19,878 nt of DNA from Acidobacteriota bacterium. GTDB taxonomy: Bacteria; Acidobacteriota; Terriglobia; Terriglobales; Acidobacteriaceae. The translations under genes were made by a program, and so were the position numbers. Of this stretch, positions 1-7,903 are shown one piece after another; within the stretch, counting starts at the first letter, position 1, and each line of letters begins with the position of its first letter. Location: positions 1 through 19,878 of the forward strand of contig JAEKKE010000137.1 of the NCBI GenBank assembly GCA_019510535.1, given 5' to 3'. Under the pieces are notes generated by a model that saw only the letters and a program-made list of their open reading frames with translations, did no database searches and was not told where the DNA came from.

Positions 1-10
1 TGACGTGAAA

Positions 11-1411
11 ATGTGGTCTGGGCGGTTCCGGGAACCGCTCAATCGCAAATTCGAGCTGTGGCAGCGGTCGTTCCCCTTTGACTGGCAGCTGATCCCCCAG
101 GAGATCCGTGCGTCAAAGGCCCATGCGAGGATGATCGCGGCTGCCGGCATTTTGACCGATAACGAGCTGGGGGAGATTCTCGCCGGGCTGGACCGCATCG
201 GCGCGGACTTCGCCGCGGATACGCTGGATCTCGCTTCTGAGACGCCGGAGGACGTGCATCACTTCGTCGAGCTGGAGCTGACGAAGCACATCGGCACGCT
301 GGCGCTCAAGCTGCATACAGGCCGCTCCCGTAACGAGCAGATCGCGACCGATCTGCGCCTCTTTGTCCGCGATGCCATCGACCAGGTGTTGACCGATCTG
401 GCCGCGTGGGCAGATGCCCTGCTGGACCAGGCTGTTAGAGTTGGCGATGCCGTGATGCCTGGCTACACGCATCTACAGCGCGCCGAGCCGGTTCTTCTGG
501 CTCACTGGCTGCAGGCCTATGTGCAGATGATCCTCCGGGATGCCTCACGCTTTGCCGATGCACGCAAGCGGATGAATCTATGCCCACTGGGTTCAGGCGC
601 CATCGCCGGTGCGACGCTTGCGCTCGATCGCACCATCGCTTCCGAGGCCCTGGGCTTCGATGCGCCGACGGCGAACAGCATGGACGCCACCAGCGACCGG
701 GACTTTGCTCTGGAGTTCTCTCAGTGCGCTGCCGGACTCGGTTTGCATCTGTCTCGCTTCGCCGAGGAGATCACGCTCTACGCTACCCAGGAATTTGGAT
801 TCATTGAGCTGCCGGAGGCTTTTTCAACCGGATCCTCGGCTATGCCACAAAAGAAGAATCCAGACCTGACGGAATTGGTGCGAGGCAAGAGCGGTCGTCT
901 GCTGGGTGCGGCGACGACCTTCGCCGCCATCATCAAAGGGCTCCCGCTGGCTTACAACAAAGACATGCAGGAGACGCAGGAGGCTACCTTCGAGGTCGCT
1001 GCCACCCTGGCTGAAATGCTGCCCTTGATGGCTCCCTTCACCGCCGCACTTCAGTTCCGGCTGGACCGGATGGAGACAGCAGCCTCTAACGGCTACCTGA
1101 ACGCTATGGCTGCAGCCACCTATCTGGTGCATAAGGGAGTTCCCTTCCGCAAAGCGCACGAGAAGATCGGCAACGCCGTCCGTTATTCTTTAGATAAGGG
1201 CTGCGAACTGAACGAACTGACTTTGGACGAGCTGAAACAATTCGGAGACGAGTTTGGCGCGGACTTCCACGACGCCATTACGCTGCGGGCGACCGTGGAC
1301 TGTCACGACGTCATCGGTGGCACAGCGACTGCACAGGTGGCAGCATCGCTGGCGCTGGCGCGCGAGAAGGTCGCGGCCCTGACTCCGCAGCAGGAGCAGG
1401 TCCATGTCTAG
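11..1411 (+). CDS. argH: Argininosuccinate lyase
   Basis: Catalyses the last step of arginine synthesis, splitting argininosuccinate into arginine and fumarate in the cytoplasm. It belongs to the fumarase/aspartase superfamily and is normally a homotetramer. The start at ATG 11 gives an N-terminus of MWSGRF, typical of ArgH; a GTG at 5 would add two residues. The family regions are all present: TPEDVH near residue 78, HTGRSRNEQ near 102, GYTHLQRAEP near 153 (with the His of the active site), and the mobile signature loop GSSAMPQKKNP near 275. Length (466 residues) is normal. The window begins only 10 bases upstream, so the ribosome site and any upstream gene of the operon cannot be seen. The last bases overlap the start of the next gene by 8 nt, implying translational coupling. 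Confidence 0.97.
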   Translation: MWSGRFREPLNRKFELWQRSFPFDWQLIPQEIRASKAHARMIAAAGILTDNELGEILAGLDRIGADFAADTLDLASETPEDVHHFVELELTKHIGTLALKLHTGRSRNEQIATDLRLFVRDAIDQVLTDLAAWADALLDQAVRVGDAVMPGYTHLQRAEPVLLAHWLQAYVQMILRDASRFADARKRMNLCPLGSGAIAGATLALDRTIASEALGFDAPTANSMDATSDRDFALEFSQCAAGLGLHLSRFAEEITLYATQEFGFIELPEAFSTGSSAMPQKKNPDLTELVRGKSGRLLGAATTFAAIIKGLPLAYNKDMQETQEATFEVAATLAEMLPLMAPFTAALQFRLDRMETAASNGYLNAMAAATYLVHKGVPFRKAHEKIGNAVRYSLDKGCELNELTLDELKQFGDEFGADFHDAITLRATVDCHDVIGGTATAQVAASLALAREKVAALTPQQEQVHV

Positions 1412-2003
1412 TGTGATCAGTGAATCGACTGTGTCGACGCGCCCGCGCGTCAACGGCGCCCAAGTGCGTAAAGCGCGCCTGCAGGATGCGAATAACATCT
1501 TCGACATCGTCAATTCTCTGTCTGGCGACGGCACGCTGCTTCGCCGCAGCTATGCCGAGATCTGCGAAAACGTTCGCGATTTCACCGTTGCCGAATCTGA
1601 AAGCGGCGTATTTCTCGGCTGCGGAGCACTGCATCTCTATGGACCTCACCTCGCCGAGGTCCGCTCCATCGTTGTGAAGCCTGAAGCCAAAGGCCAGGGG
1701 GCGGGCGGCAGAATCCTGCGTGCCCTGCTGGAAGAGGCCGACGATCATGGAGTTCCTTCGGTGTGTCTCTTCACCCGCATTCCCGACTTCTTCTTCCACT
1801 TCGGCTTCCGCATCACGATGGATCGCGCGGCCCTGCCAGACAAGATCTATAAAGATTGCCAGAATTGCCCTCGTCTGCATGCCTGCGATGAAGTAGCCAT
1901 GGTGCGCGGCCCGATTCCCCGCGTCGCCGTCCTTGGTCCTAGCCGGGTGCCGGACTCTGATCTGGTTCCAATTCAAATTCCCTTTAGCGGCGAGCGGCAC
2001 TAG
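1404..2003 (+). CDS. GNAT acetyltransferase, probable short N-acetylglutamate synthase
   Basis: A 199-residue GNAT-fold enzyme, most likely the N-acetylglutamate synthase that starts arginine synthesis by acetylating glutamate with acetyl-CoA. The acetyl-CoA pyrophosphate loop is visible at about 95-104 (AKGQGAGGR). The LLRRSY segment near 45-50 and a C-terminal region with Cys152, Cys155 and Cys161 followed by DEVAM (162-166) resemble the short ArgA-type NAGS proteins and the ArgA domain of ArgH-ArgA fusions; that comparison is from memory. The start at ATG 1404 overlaps argH by 8 nt and has AGGAG seven bases upstream inside argH. Context (argH overlap) strongly favours an arginine role over a generic GNAT. 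No amino-acid-kinase domain is present, so feedback by arginine, if any, must work differently from the classical enzyme. Confidence 0.8.
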   Translation: MSSVISESTVSTRPRVNGAQVRKARLQDANNIFDIVNSLSGDGTLLRRSYAEICENVRDFTVAESESGVFLGCGALHLYGPHLAEVRSIVVKPEAKGQGAGGRILRALLEEADDHGVPSVCLFTRIPDFFFHFGFRITMDRAALPDKIYKDCQNCPRLHACDEVAMVRGPIPRVAVLGPSRVPDSDLVPIQIPFSGERH

Positions 2004-2016
2004 ATCGCCATCCAGG

Positions 2017-2062
2017 TATCAAGAGAAGAGGCAGAGCATTCGCGCTGCCTCTTTCATTGATA
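2017..2062. terminator. Intrinsic terminator between converging operons
   Basis: A long interrupted stem: TATCAA at 2017-2022 pairs with TTGATA at 2057-2062, and AAGAGGCAG at 2026-2034 pairs perfectly with CTGCCTCTT at 2045-2053 around a 10-nt loop. It sits 14 nt after the acetyltransferase stop and 23 nt after the stop of the ABC ATPase arriving on the other strand, so it can serve both operons. The T-run is short (three to four), making it an imperfect intrinsic terminator. Confidence 0.7.
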
Positions 2063-2084
2063 CGAAAACTTCAGGGCCGCCGCA

Positions 2085-2876
2085 CTAGACCATAGAATAA
2101 AAGCCGTCGCGATCGCGAAGCTCAACCTCAGTATCGAAGAGCTCCGAGAGCTTCTCACCGGTCAATAGATCACGTTTTGCGCCGTCCGCGACGATACGTC
2201 CATCGCGCATCATAATGACCCGGTCGATCTCCGGCAGAATGTCTTCGATGTGGTGCGTGATCAGCAGAATGCCGGTTCCCTGCTGTGCAAGGCGCCGTAG
2301 CGTCAATCGCAGGCTGCGCTGGGCGGCGATATCCAGCGCGTTCGACGGCTCATCCAGCAGGAGCATCTCATTGCTGCGTACCAGGGCACGCGCAATCATG
2401 ACACGACGCTGCTGGCCAGCAGACATCTGTCCGACAAACTTCTCAGCCAGCACTTCCCCTTCCACCAGACGTAACGCATCTTCGGCCTTGGATCGCATCT
2501 CGTCCGTTATGGTGAGATTGGGCCAGAGGGTAGAGCTGGAAAAGAAGCCGGAGACCACAGCGTCCAAGCCAGTGGTCTTGAGCGTTGGCTTGCCTGGCAG
2601 CTCCGGAGATACCACACCCAGCCGACGCCGTAGCTCCTGCAGATCCCAACGTTCGCGGCCAAAGATGCGGACACGCATCCCAGGCTCGACCAGCGGGTAG
2701 ATCTCACAGGTCATCGCCTTGATGAGTGTCGACTTGCCACAGCCGTTCGGCCCGAGAATCACGACGTTCTCACCCGGGCGAATGCTGAGGTTGATGTCAT
2801 GCAGCACCCGCTGGGAACCGCGTGCGACATTCACATGTTCGAACAGCAGAAATGGCTCAACGCTTGCTTCGCACAT
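2085..2876 (-). CDS. ABC-type ATP-binding protein without a permease
   Basis: A single nucleotide-binding domain of 263 residues. Walker A is GPNGCGKST (42-50), the signature is MSAGQQRR (151-158, a variant of LSGGQ), Walker B is MLLLDEPSNALD (171-182) and the H-loop is ITHH (206-209). The usual Q-loop glutamine is not obvious: the strand reads VVSPEL (88-93), as in the ModF/YlmA-like group of stand-alone ATPases. There is only one ATPase domain, so it is not an ABC-F translation factor, and no transmembrane partner lies in the window. It is last in the operon, 59 nt after mqnE. Its ATG is the only usable start in this frame after the mqnE stop, and that start is embedded in the edge of a long hairpin. 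Substrate unknown; a soluble or regulatory role is as likely as transport. Confidence 0.85.
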   Translation of the reverse strand: MCEASVEPFLLFEHVNVARGSQRVLHDINLSIRPGENVVILGPNGCGKSTLIKAMTCEIYPLVEPGMRVRIFGRERWDLQELRRRLGVVSPELPGKPTLKTTGLDAVVSGFFSSSTLWPNLTITDEMRSKAEDALRLVEGEVLAEKFVGQMSAGQQRRVMIARALVRSNEMLLLDEPSNALDIAAQRSLRLTLRRLAQQGTGILLITHHIEDILPEIDRVIMMRDGRIVADGAKRDLLTGEKLSELFDTEVELRDRDGFYSMV

Positions 2877-2908
2877 CAGGCCTTCAGAATATCGTTCTGA
2901 AGGCCTGA
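2876..2908 (-). promoter_or_regulatory. Perfect 14-bp hairpin abutting the ABC ATPase start codon
   Basis: Positions 2876-2889 and 2895-2908 are perfect reverse complements around a 5-nt loop. On the transcript, the last base of the 3' arm is the A of the AUG, and the only Shine-Dalgarno-like bases (AAGG, 4 nt before AUG) are inside that arm. No T-run follows on the - strand, so a classical terminator is unlikely. It could hide the ribosome site or protect the 3' end of mqnE mRNA. The structure is seen directly; the role is inferred. Confidence 0.6.
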
Positions 2909-2935
2909 AAAGGCTTATAGGGTTTGAAGAAGTCG

Positions 2936-4099
2936 TTATACCGCAATCGTGAAGCTGTCTTCACTGCGAGTGACCGCGCGGTACATCGTATCGCGCTCAA
3001 ACGGAACGCGGCCGGCTTCGCGGATGAGGCGTTCCAGTTCTGCGCGGCGCATACCCTGTGGTGTCGTAGCGCCGGCGTCGTGATAGATCTTCTCTTCAAC
3101 AACGGTGCCGTCAATATCGTCTGCTCCAAAACGCAGCGAGATCTGGGCCATCTTCGGTGTCACCATCTGCCAGTAACTCTTGATATGCGGGAAGTTATCC
3201 AGCATCAGACGGCCAACAGCAATCTGCTTGATGTCGAGCATGCCGGTCGTACGTGGCAAGTGCCCCAGGGGCGTGTTGTCAGGATGGAAAGCCAGAGGAA
3301 TAAAGGTCTGGAAACCGCTGGTCTCATCCTGCACAGCACGCAACTTCAAGAGATGATCGACGCGATCCTCTTCGTTCTCGATATGCCCATAGAGCATGGT
3401 GGCGTTAGAACGAAGGCCGGCCTTGTGGGCCAGACGCGCCGTATCCAACCACTCCGAGCCGTCGATCTTGTGATCGCAGATGATGTGACGAACGCGGTCA
3501 GCGAAGATCTCTGCTCCGCCGCCCGGGCAGGAATCGACACCAGCAGCCTTCATGCGCTCCAGCACTTCAGGAATCGTGAGTTTGGCGCGCTTGGCGAGGA
3601 ATGCGACCTCAACCATGGTGAAGGCTTTGATATGAACCTTCGGGAAGCGCTCTTTCAAGCCGCTGACCAGATCCATGAAGTACTGGAATGGCAGATCCGG
3701 ATGAAGACCACCGACGATATGAAACTCGGTTACAGCTTCGGTATAACCCGCGCCCGCAGCCTGCCAGGCCTCTTCCAGAGCCATCGTGTAAGTGCCGGGA
3801 GCATCTTTCTTGCGGCCGAAGGCACAGAGGCGGCAGCTTGCGACACAGACATTGGTCGGATTGATGTGCCGGTTTACATTGAAGTACGCCACATCTCCGT
3901 GCAGTTTTTCGCGTACCCAGTTGGCCAGCCAGCCTACGGCCAGAATGTCCGGACTGCGGTAGAGAGCGAGGCCATCCTCATAGTCCAGCCGCATGCCGGC
4001 GAGGACCTTGTCCGCAACGGGCTCAAGGCGTGGGTCGTCTGTCTGAAAAGCATGGCGCGGCTGCGAGGAGATTGAGGTAGCTGTCATCGCACTTTCCAT
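2936..4099 (-). CDS. mqnE: Aminofutalosine synthase (radical SAM)
   Basis: Second enzyme of the futalosine route to menaquinone. It joins an adenosyl radical to 3-[(1-carboxyvinyl)oxy]benzoate to give 6-amino-6-deoxyfutalosine. The radical-SAM iron-sulfur ligands are Cys85, Cys89 and Cys92 (CVASCRLC, CX3CX2C). The downstream stretch with FHIVGGLHPDLPF and VHIKAFTMVEV follows the MqnE rather than the MqnC pattern, and the length (387) is right for the family. The start is backed by a very strong ribosome site (AAGGAGG, six bases before ATG). It lies 24 nt downstream of the Asp-box gene and 59 nt upstream of the ABC ATPase on the same strand, so co-transcription is likely. No other mqn gene is in the window. 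MqnC is the main alternative and is less likely. Confidence 0.92.
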   Translation of the reverse strand: MESAMTATSISSQPRHAFQTDDPRLEPVADKVLAGMRLDYEDGLALYRSPDILAVGWLANWVREKLHGDVAYFNVNRHINPTNVCVASCRLCAFGRKKDAPGTYTMALEEAWQAAGAGYTEAVTEFHIVGGLHPDLPFQYFMDLVSGLKERFPKVHIKAFTMVEVAFLAKRAKLTIPEVLERMKAAGVDSCPGGGAEIFADRVRHIICDHKIDGSEWLDTARLAHKAGLRSNATMLYGHIENEEDRVDHLLKLRAVQDETSGFQTFIPLAFHPDNTPLGHLPRTTGMLDIKQIAVGRLMLDNFPHIKSYWQMVTPKMAQISLRFGADDIDGTVVEEKIYHDAGATTPQGMRRAELERLIREAGRVPFERDTMYRAVTRSEDSFTIAV

Positions 4100-4123
4100 T
4101 CTAATCCTCCTTACAGCAGCCGG

Positions 4124-6127
4124 TTATCTCACCGCGGATTCAACCATCCGCGGCTGAACCACGATCCCGTCATAGAGGGTAGCCCCGATGAGGTGATCTC
4201 CCACAGGACGAACAAAGCGAAGGTGCCATCCCGTATCCCAGAACGCGATATGGTCATCCGCCAGGCTCACGGCATACGTCAGGGTCGTCGAGCTGTTGGC
4301 CGAGATCAGCATCCGCTTTCCGGCGCCGTCGTAGAAGATGCTATTGACGTCTGCCACGTGGAGCTCCGGGAGTCCCTGCCAGCTTGTTCCGGTATTGGAG
4401 CGAAATACTCCCTCACGGCCACCGGCCCAGAGACGCCCTTTGTCATCGACTCCAATGGAAGTGATCTGGGCGAGCCCAGGAGGCACTGACGCTTCAGTCC
4501 ACTGCTGCGTGGCCGGGTTCAGGAATGCGATCCGATGTAGACCGGCAACCACAACGTTTCCACCCGGCGCCGCTCCGGAATAACGGAAATCATCACTGGT
4601 GAGTGACGTGATTCGCCATGTGGTACCCGAATCGTTGCTCTGCAATATCCCAAGGGGAGTTGTGGCATAAAGCATGTTGCCCGAGCGAACCATGGAAGAA
4701 GCCGGGGCATCCAGAAGACGGCCTGGTCCTGAAGGACGCGCCGCCATGGGACGTATAGGATGCCGCGTCTTAGCCGCGCCCGCTACTCCCCGCAGAGGCG
4801 TTGCGGCCGGCTTTGTAGCTGCATTGCCGACGACCATTCCGCTGGGGACCCAGACGGCTCCCTGCAGGCGGAAGATACCGTGTGAGGTTCCAGCGATAAT
4901 GGTGCCGTCCGGAGCCTGCACCAGAGCCAGAACATCCAGTCCATTCAAGCCGGAACTGAGCTGATCCCAAGTCAATCCGCCATTCGCACTGGCGAAGACA
5001 CCGCCCGAACCTTTGTCATTGAGGACACCGATATAGAGCTTGGCCGGATTGACGTAGTCGGCGGCATACGACGTAATCTGACGAGACGTAAAACCGGAGT
5101 TCGATGTGCGGAACGAGAAACCTCCGTCATCGCTCATAAGTACGCCGCCGCGATCCGTTGCGAGCAGTATATGTTCTGGATTTTCCGGATCGATAAAAAC
5201 GTCATTCACGATCGTGGTGGGGTCGGTGGTGCGGCGCCAGGTTGTACCGGCATCGGAGCTGCGCCAGAGCCCTTCCGTCGTACCGGCAAACACGGTATCG
5301 AGATGCTTCGGATCCTGCATCAGGACGCGCGTACGGCGCGCAGAAGATGGAATGCCCTGTACCTTCGTGAAGCGATCACCGGAGTTCTCGCTTTTGTAGA
5401 TGCCGGAGCATGCGCTGGCATAGACAATCGAAGGAGTCTTGGGATGGACGATGATGGAAAACACGTCCGAATCATCGATAATTCCGTCTTTAATGTTCTT
5501 CCAGTTGACGCCGCCATCGGTCGTCTTCCACGGCAGGTGCCACGTTCCGGCATAGATCGTATTAGGATTCTTCGGATCGATCGCAATGGACTCGACCTCA
5601 TGAATCTCTGTGCTGCCAGCCGGGCTGATCTGTTTCCAATTCTGCCCGCCGTCAGAACTCTTGAAAATGCCATCGAGCGTCCCCGCGACTAATGTCTTCG
5701 GCGAGGAAGGCGAAGCGGAGAGGGAGCGAATCGATTGACCGTGCATCGAGGGCGATTCTACCCAGGTCATACCGGCGTCGCGGCTGATATAGAAAGCTCC
5801 ATCCGTGCTGCCGAGCACCCAGGCGCCAGCGTAGAGCACATTCGGCTCCGAAGCGTCGACAACGATATTGTCGATCACCAGATCGTCACGCTTCCCCAGG
5901 CGAGCAAGTCGCTTCCATGTCCGACCGCCGTCGTGGCTGTCGTACATCCAGCCGATGGCTGTTCCCAGATACACGTGCTTGTGATCGTGTGGATCCTCCG
6001 CGAAGGCACGAGCATCACCCCCATCAGGACCAAACGGGAACCACGTCACAGCGTGCATCCAGGAAGACACCAGAAACGGAATGGCGAGTGCAGCAACGCG
6101 GATTGCTCCGCCAAGGGACTTTCTCAT
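4124..6127 (-). CDS. Secreted Asp-box (BNR) beta-propeller protein
   Basis: A 667-residue exported protein with an N-terminal signal (charged MRKSLGGAIR, hydrophobic VAALAIPFLV, probable cleavage near residue 26). At least nine Asp-box motifs of the form S-x-D-x-G-x-T-W recur, near residues 64, 115, 158, 203, 247, 290, 332, 380 and 498, with a weaker one near 577. This is the pattern of sialidase/sortilin/YCF48-like propellers. A Pro/Ala/Arg-rich linker (about 438-478) splits the protein into a large N-terminal and a smaller C-terminal propeller. No glycosidase catalytic residues can be assigned, so an enzyme name is not justified; binding or scaffolding is as plausible. Its ATG overlaps the stop of the OmpA-like gene (ATGA at 6124-6127), so the two are probably made together and may act together at the cell surface. 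Confidence 0.85.
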   Translation of the reverse strand: MRKSLGGAIRVAALAIPFLVSSWMHAVTWFPFGPDGGDARAFAEDPHDHKHVYLGTAIGWMYDSHDGGRTWKRLARLGKRDDLVIDNIVVDASEPNVLYAGAWVLGSTDGAFYISRDAGMTWVESPSMHGQSIRSLSASPSSPKTLVAGTLDGIFKSSDGGQNWKQISPAGSTEIHEVESIAIDPKNPNTIYAGTWHLPWKTTDGGVNWKNIKDGIIDDSDVFSIIVHPKTPSIVYASACSGIYKSENSGDRFTKVQGIPSSARRTRVLMQDPKHLDTVFAGTTEGLWRSSDAGTTWRRTTDPTTIVNDVFIDPENPEHILLATDRGGVLMSDDGGFSFRTSNSGFTSRQITSYAADYVNPAKLYIGVLNDKGSGGVFASANGGLTWDQLSSGLNGLDVLALVQAPDGTIIAGTSHGIFRLQGAVWVPSGMVVGNAATKPAATPLRGVAGAAKTRHPIRPMAARPSGPGRLLDAPASSMVRSGNMLYATTPLGILQSNDSGTTWRITSLTSDDFRYSGAAPGGNVVVAGLHRIAFLNPATQQWTEASVPPGLAQITSIGVDDKGRLWAGGREGVFRSNTGTSWQGLPELHVADVNSIFYDGAGKRMLISANSSTTLTYAVSLADDHIAFWDTGWHLRFVRPVGDHLIGATLYDGIVVQPRMVESAVR

Positions 6128-7725
6128 TGACTTATTTTCTGCTTGCGAACCGGCTTGGCGGGCTTGACCGGCTCAGTCACTTCCGTCAGACCGCTGGTGC
6201 TGAAGGTAGCGCCAGCAGGGATCAGAGTGGTGGTGACGGTCTTGCCTTCGGTGGTGGAGGTGTAGGTGGCAACGCGGGAAGCGTCGATACCCTTGTCCTT
6301 CACCAGGTACTCCTTGGCGTTCAGAGCACGCTCAGAAGATACCGTATCGCCATGCTTCTCCTTGCTGTCAGCGGAGCCAGCCAGAGCAACCTTGGCATCG
6401 GACGAGCGCTGCAGGTTCAGAGCAACGTCGTCGAGGCAAGCCTTGCCCTCGTTGTCAACACGGGTCGGACGCTTCTTATCACGCTCGAAGTTGACCGTGC
6501 AGAGGCTCGAGGTCTTCGGAGCCGGCGGCGGCGGCGGAGCAACAACGCTGACTGAGGTCGTGGCCGAAGCGGTCTGGCCCTTATCGTCAACCACGTTGCA
6601 GGTGACGGTAACGGTGCCAGGCGCTGCGCCGGCGGTGCTCAGTGTCGCGGAGGTTCCGTTGCCAGAGACCGAGCCGGAGGTCGAGCTATAGCTGTAGGTC
6701 AGAGGACGGTTCTGCGGGCTAACGCCGTTCGCCGTGATCGTCGCAGACTCACCCGGACGAACGCTGGACGGGCTGGCCGAGCAGCTGATGGTCGGCGGCT
6801 CGAAGGCCTTGACCGTGAACGGAGCCGAGCAGTCGGCGAACTGACCGACCTTCTTGCCCTCTTCCACGTGACCCTTGACGGTATAGCTGCCAGGGTTCAG
6901 CGACTTGGTGTCAACGTTCGCGGTGCTGGAAGTACCGGAAACAGTGCCAGCGTCAGAGGTCCAGCTATAGGTCGCGGTCTTCTTCGGATTCAGGTTCGCG
7001 GCAGTGCCGGTCACCGTGACGGGATCACCCGGGAAGACAGTCGCAGGCGACGCAACGCAGGAGTAGGTCACAGGCGGCGGCGGAATGATGCTGCCAATGT
7101 GCCACAGAAGACCGCTGCTCAACTGAGCAGCGCTGATATTGGCGCGTCCGCCTAAGATGCCGCCGCCGGGGTTGGCGGGGCCAAAGTTGTCATGGATGTA
7201 CTGATAATCCGCCTGGAAAAGACGGATGCCCAGCTTATGGTTGAACAGCGGCGTGTCATAGTCCATGCCACCGCCAGCCGTCAAAGCAGTGCCCCACATT
7301 GTTGAGTTGTAACCAGCAGGACCATTCGGACCACCGAGTTTCGCACCACCGACCAGGCCGTGGGCGAAGACGGTAAAGTTCTGCGCGGGATAACGGAAGA
7401 TCGGGCCGGCTGAAATGGTATAGAGAGAATCGTTCTTACCATCCGGATGGGCCGCGAAAACAACTTCGCCGCCAACATACTTATTGAAGTAATAGGCACC
7501 GCTACCGATCGCACCAAGGTCGATGGAGCTGTACTGAATGTTGGCAGGCTTGATGGGGCTATGCGTACCGAAGTACGAGTATCCCAGGAAAATATCAGCG
7601 CGCGACGGGTTGGGTTCCGACGGGGCCGCCGGAGCCGTCTGCGCTTGCAGCCCGGTGACCCCAAGGCTGACGGCGCAGGCAGCGAGTAGAAGTCTACCGA
7701 TACTGCGAACTGGGCGTTCGAACAT
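6124..7725 (-). CDS. OmpA-family outer membrane protein with two Ig-like domains
   Basis: A 533-residue exported protein. Signal peptide about 1-28. Residues 42-212 are rich in alternating Gly/aromatic strands and start with DIFLGYSYFG, like an 8-strand OmpA-type barrel. Two Ig/PKD-like domains follow (about 219-306 and 311-396), each opening with a Cys-containing strand and a PGD/PGE turn. After a proline run (397-402) comes an OmpA C-terminal, peptidoglycan-binding domain (about 408-490) including SERALNAKEYLV. Cys409 and Cys430 may form a disulfide. The C-terminus is Lys/Pro-rich. A GGAGG ribosome site lies seven bases before ATG. It heads the operon with the Asp-box protein and mqnE. The likely job is to link outer membrane and cell wall while displaying or holding a partner. 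The Ig-domain insertion between barrel and OmpA domain is common in this phylum, from memory. Confidence 0.88.
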   Translation of the reverse strand: MFERPVRSIGRLLLAACAVSLGVTGLQAQTAPAAPSEPNPSRADIFLGYSYFGTHSPIKPANIQYSSIDLGAIGSGAYYFNKYVGGEVVFAAHPDGKNDSLYTISAGPIFRYPAQNFTVFAHGLVGGAKLGGPNGPAGYNSTMWGTALTAGGGMDYDTPLFNHKLGIRLFQADYQYIHDNFGPANPGGGILGGRANISAAQLSSGLLWHIGSIIPPPPVTYSCVASPATVFPGDPVTVTGTAANLNPKKTATYSWTSDAGTVSGTSSTANVDTKSLNPGSYTVKGHVEEGKKVGQFADCSAPFTVKAFEPPTISCSASPSSVRPGESATITANGVSPQNRPLTYSYSSTSGSVSGNGTSATLSTAGAAPGTVTVTCNVVDDKGQTASATTSVSVVAPPPPPAPKTSSLCTVNFERDKKRPTRVDNEGKACLDDVALNLQRSSDAKVALAGSADSKEKHGDTVSSERALNAKEYLVKDKGIDASRVATYTSTTEGKTVTTTLIPAGATFSTSGLTEVTEPVKPAKPVRKQKISQ

Positions 7726-7865
7726 TTATTTCCTCCGCGAATACTTACATGTTGTGCTCTGAGCTCAAATGCTTACAGACTCAGTGGCTTACGAATTCCC
7801 TCAAAAGTGTAGCGCACCTGAGTTTCGGTTCAGCTACAAATTCCGGGCGGTACTCAACTTACTAC

Positions 7866-7899
7866 CCCGTTTTACGGTATTTTTACCCCATGAAACGGG
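7866..7899 (-). terminator. Hairpin just after nuoB, weak terminator
   Basis: CCCGTTT (7866-7872) pairs with AAACGGG (7893-7899), with an inner GGTA/TACC pair (7876-7879 with 7884-7887). It starts 4 nt after the nuoB stop. There is no clear T-run on the - strand, so termination may be partial. The rest of the 178-nt gap to the OmpA gene is AT-richer than its surroundings and must hold that operon's promoter, but I could not pick a convincing one. Confidence 0.4.
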
Positions 7900-7903
7900 T
7901 TTC

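Noticed and set aside
2924..4075. Open frame of 383 codons on the + strand opposite mqnE
   Set aside because: It is fully antiparallel to a confidently identified radical-SAM gene, its protein matches nothing I know, and high-GC coding DNA commonly yields such frames.
7726..7865. ECF-type promoter (GGAATTT about 15 nt before CTCA) for the OmpA-like gene
   Set aside because: The match is loose and the promoter consensus in this phylum is not known to me.
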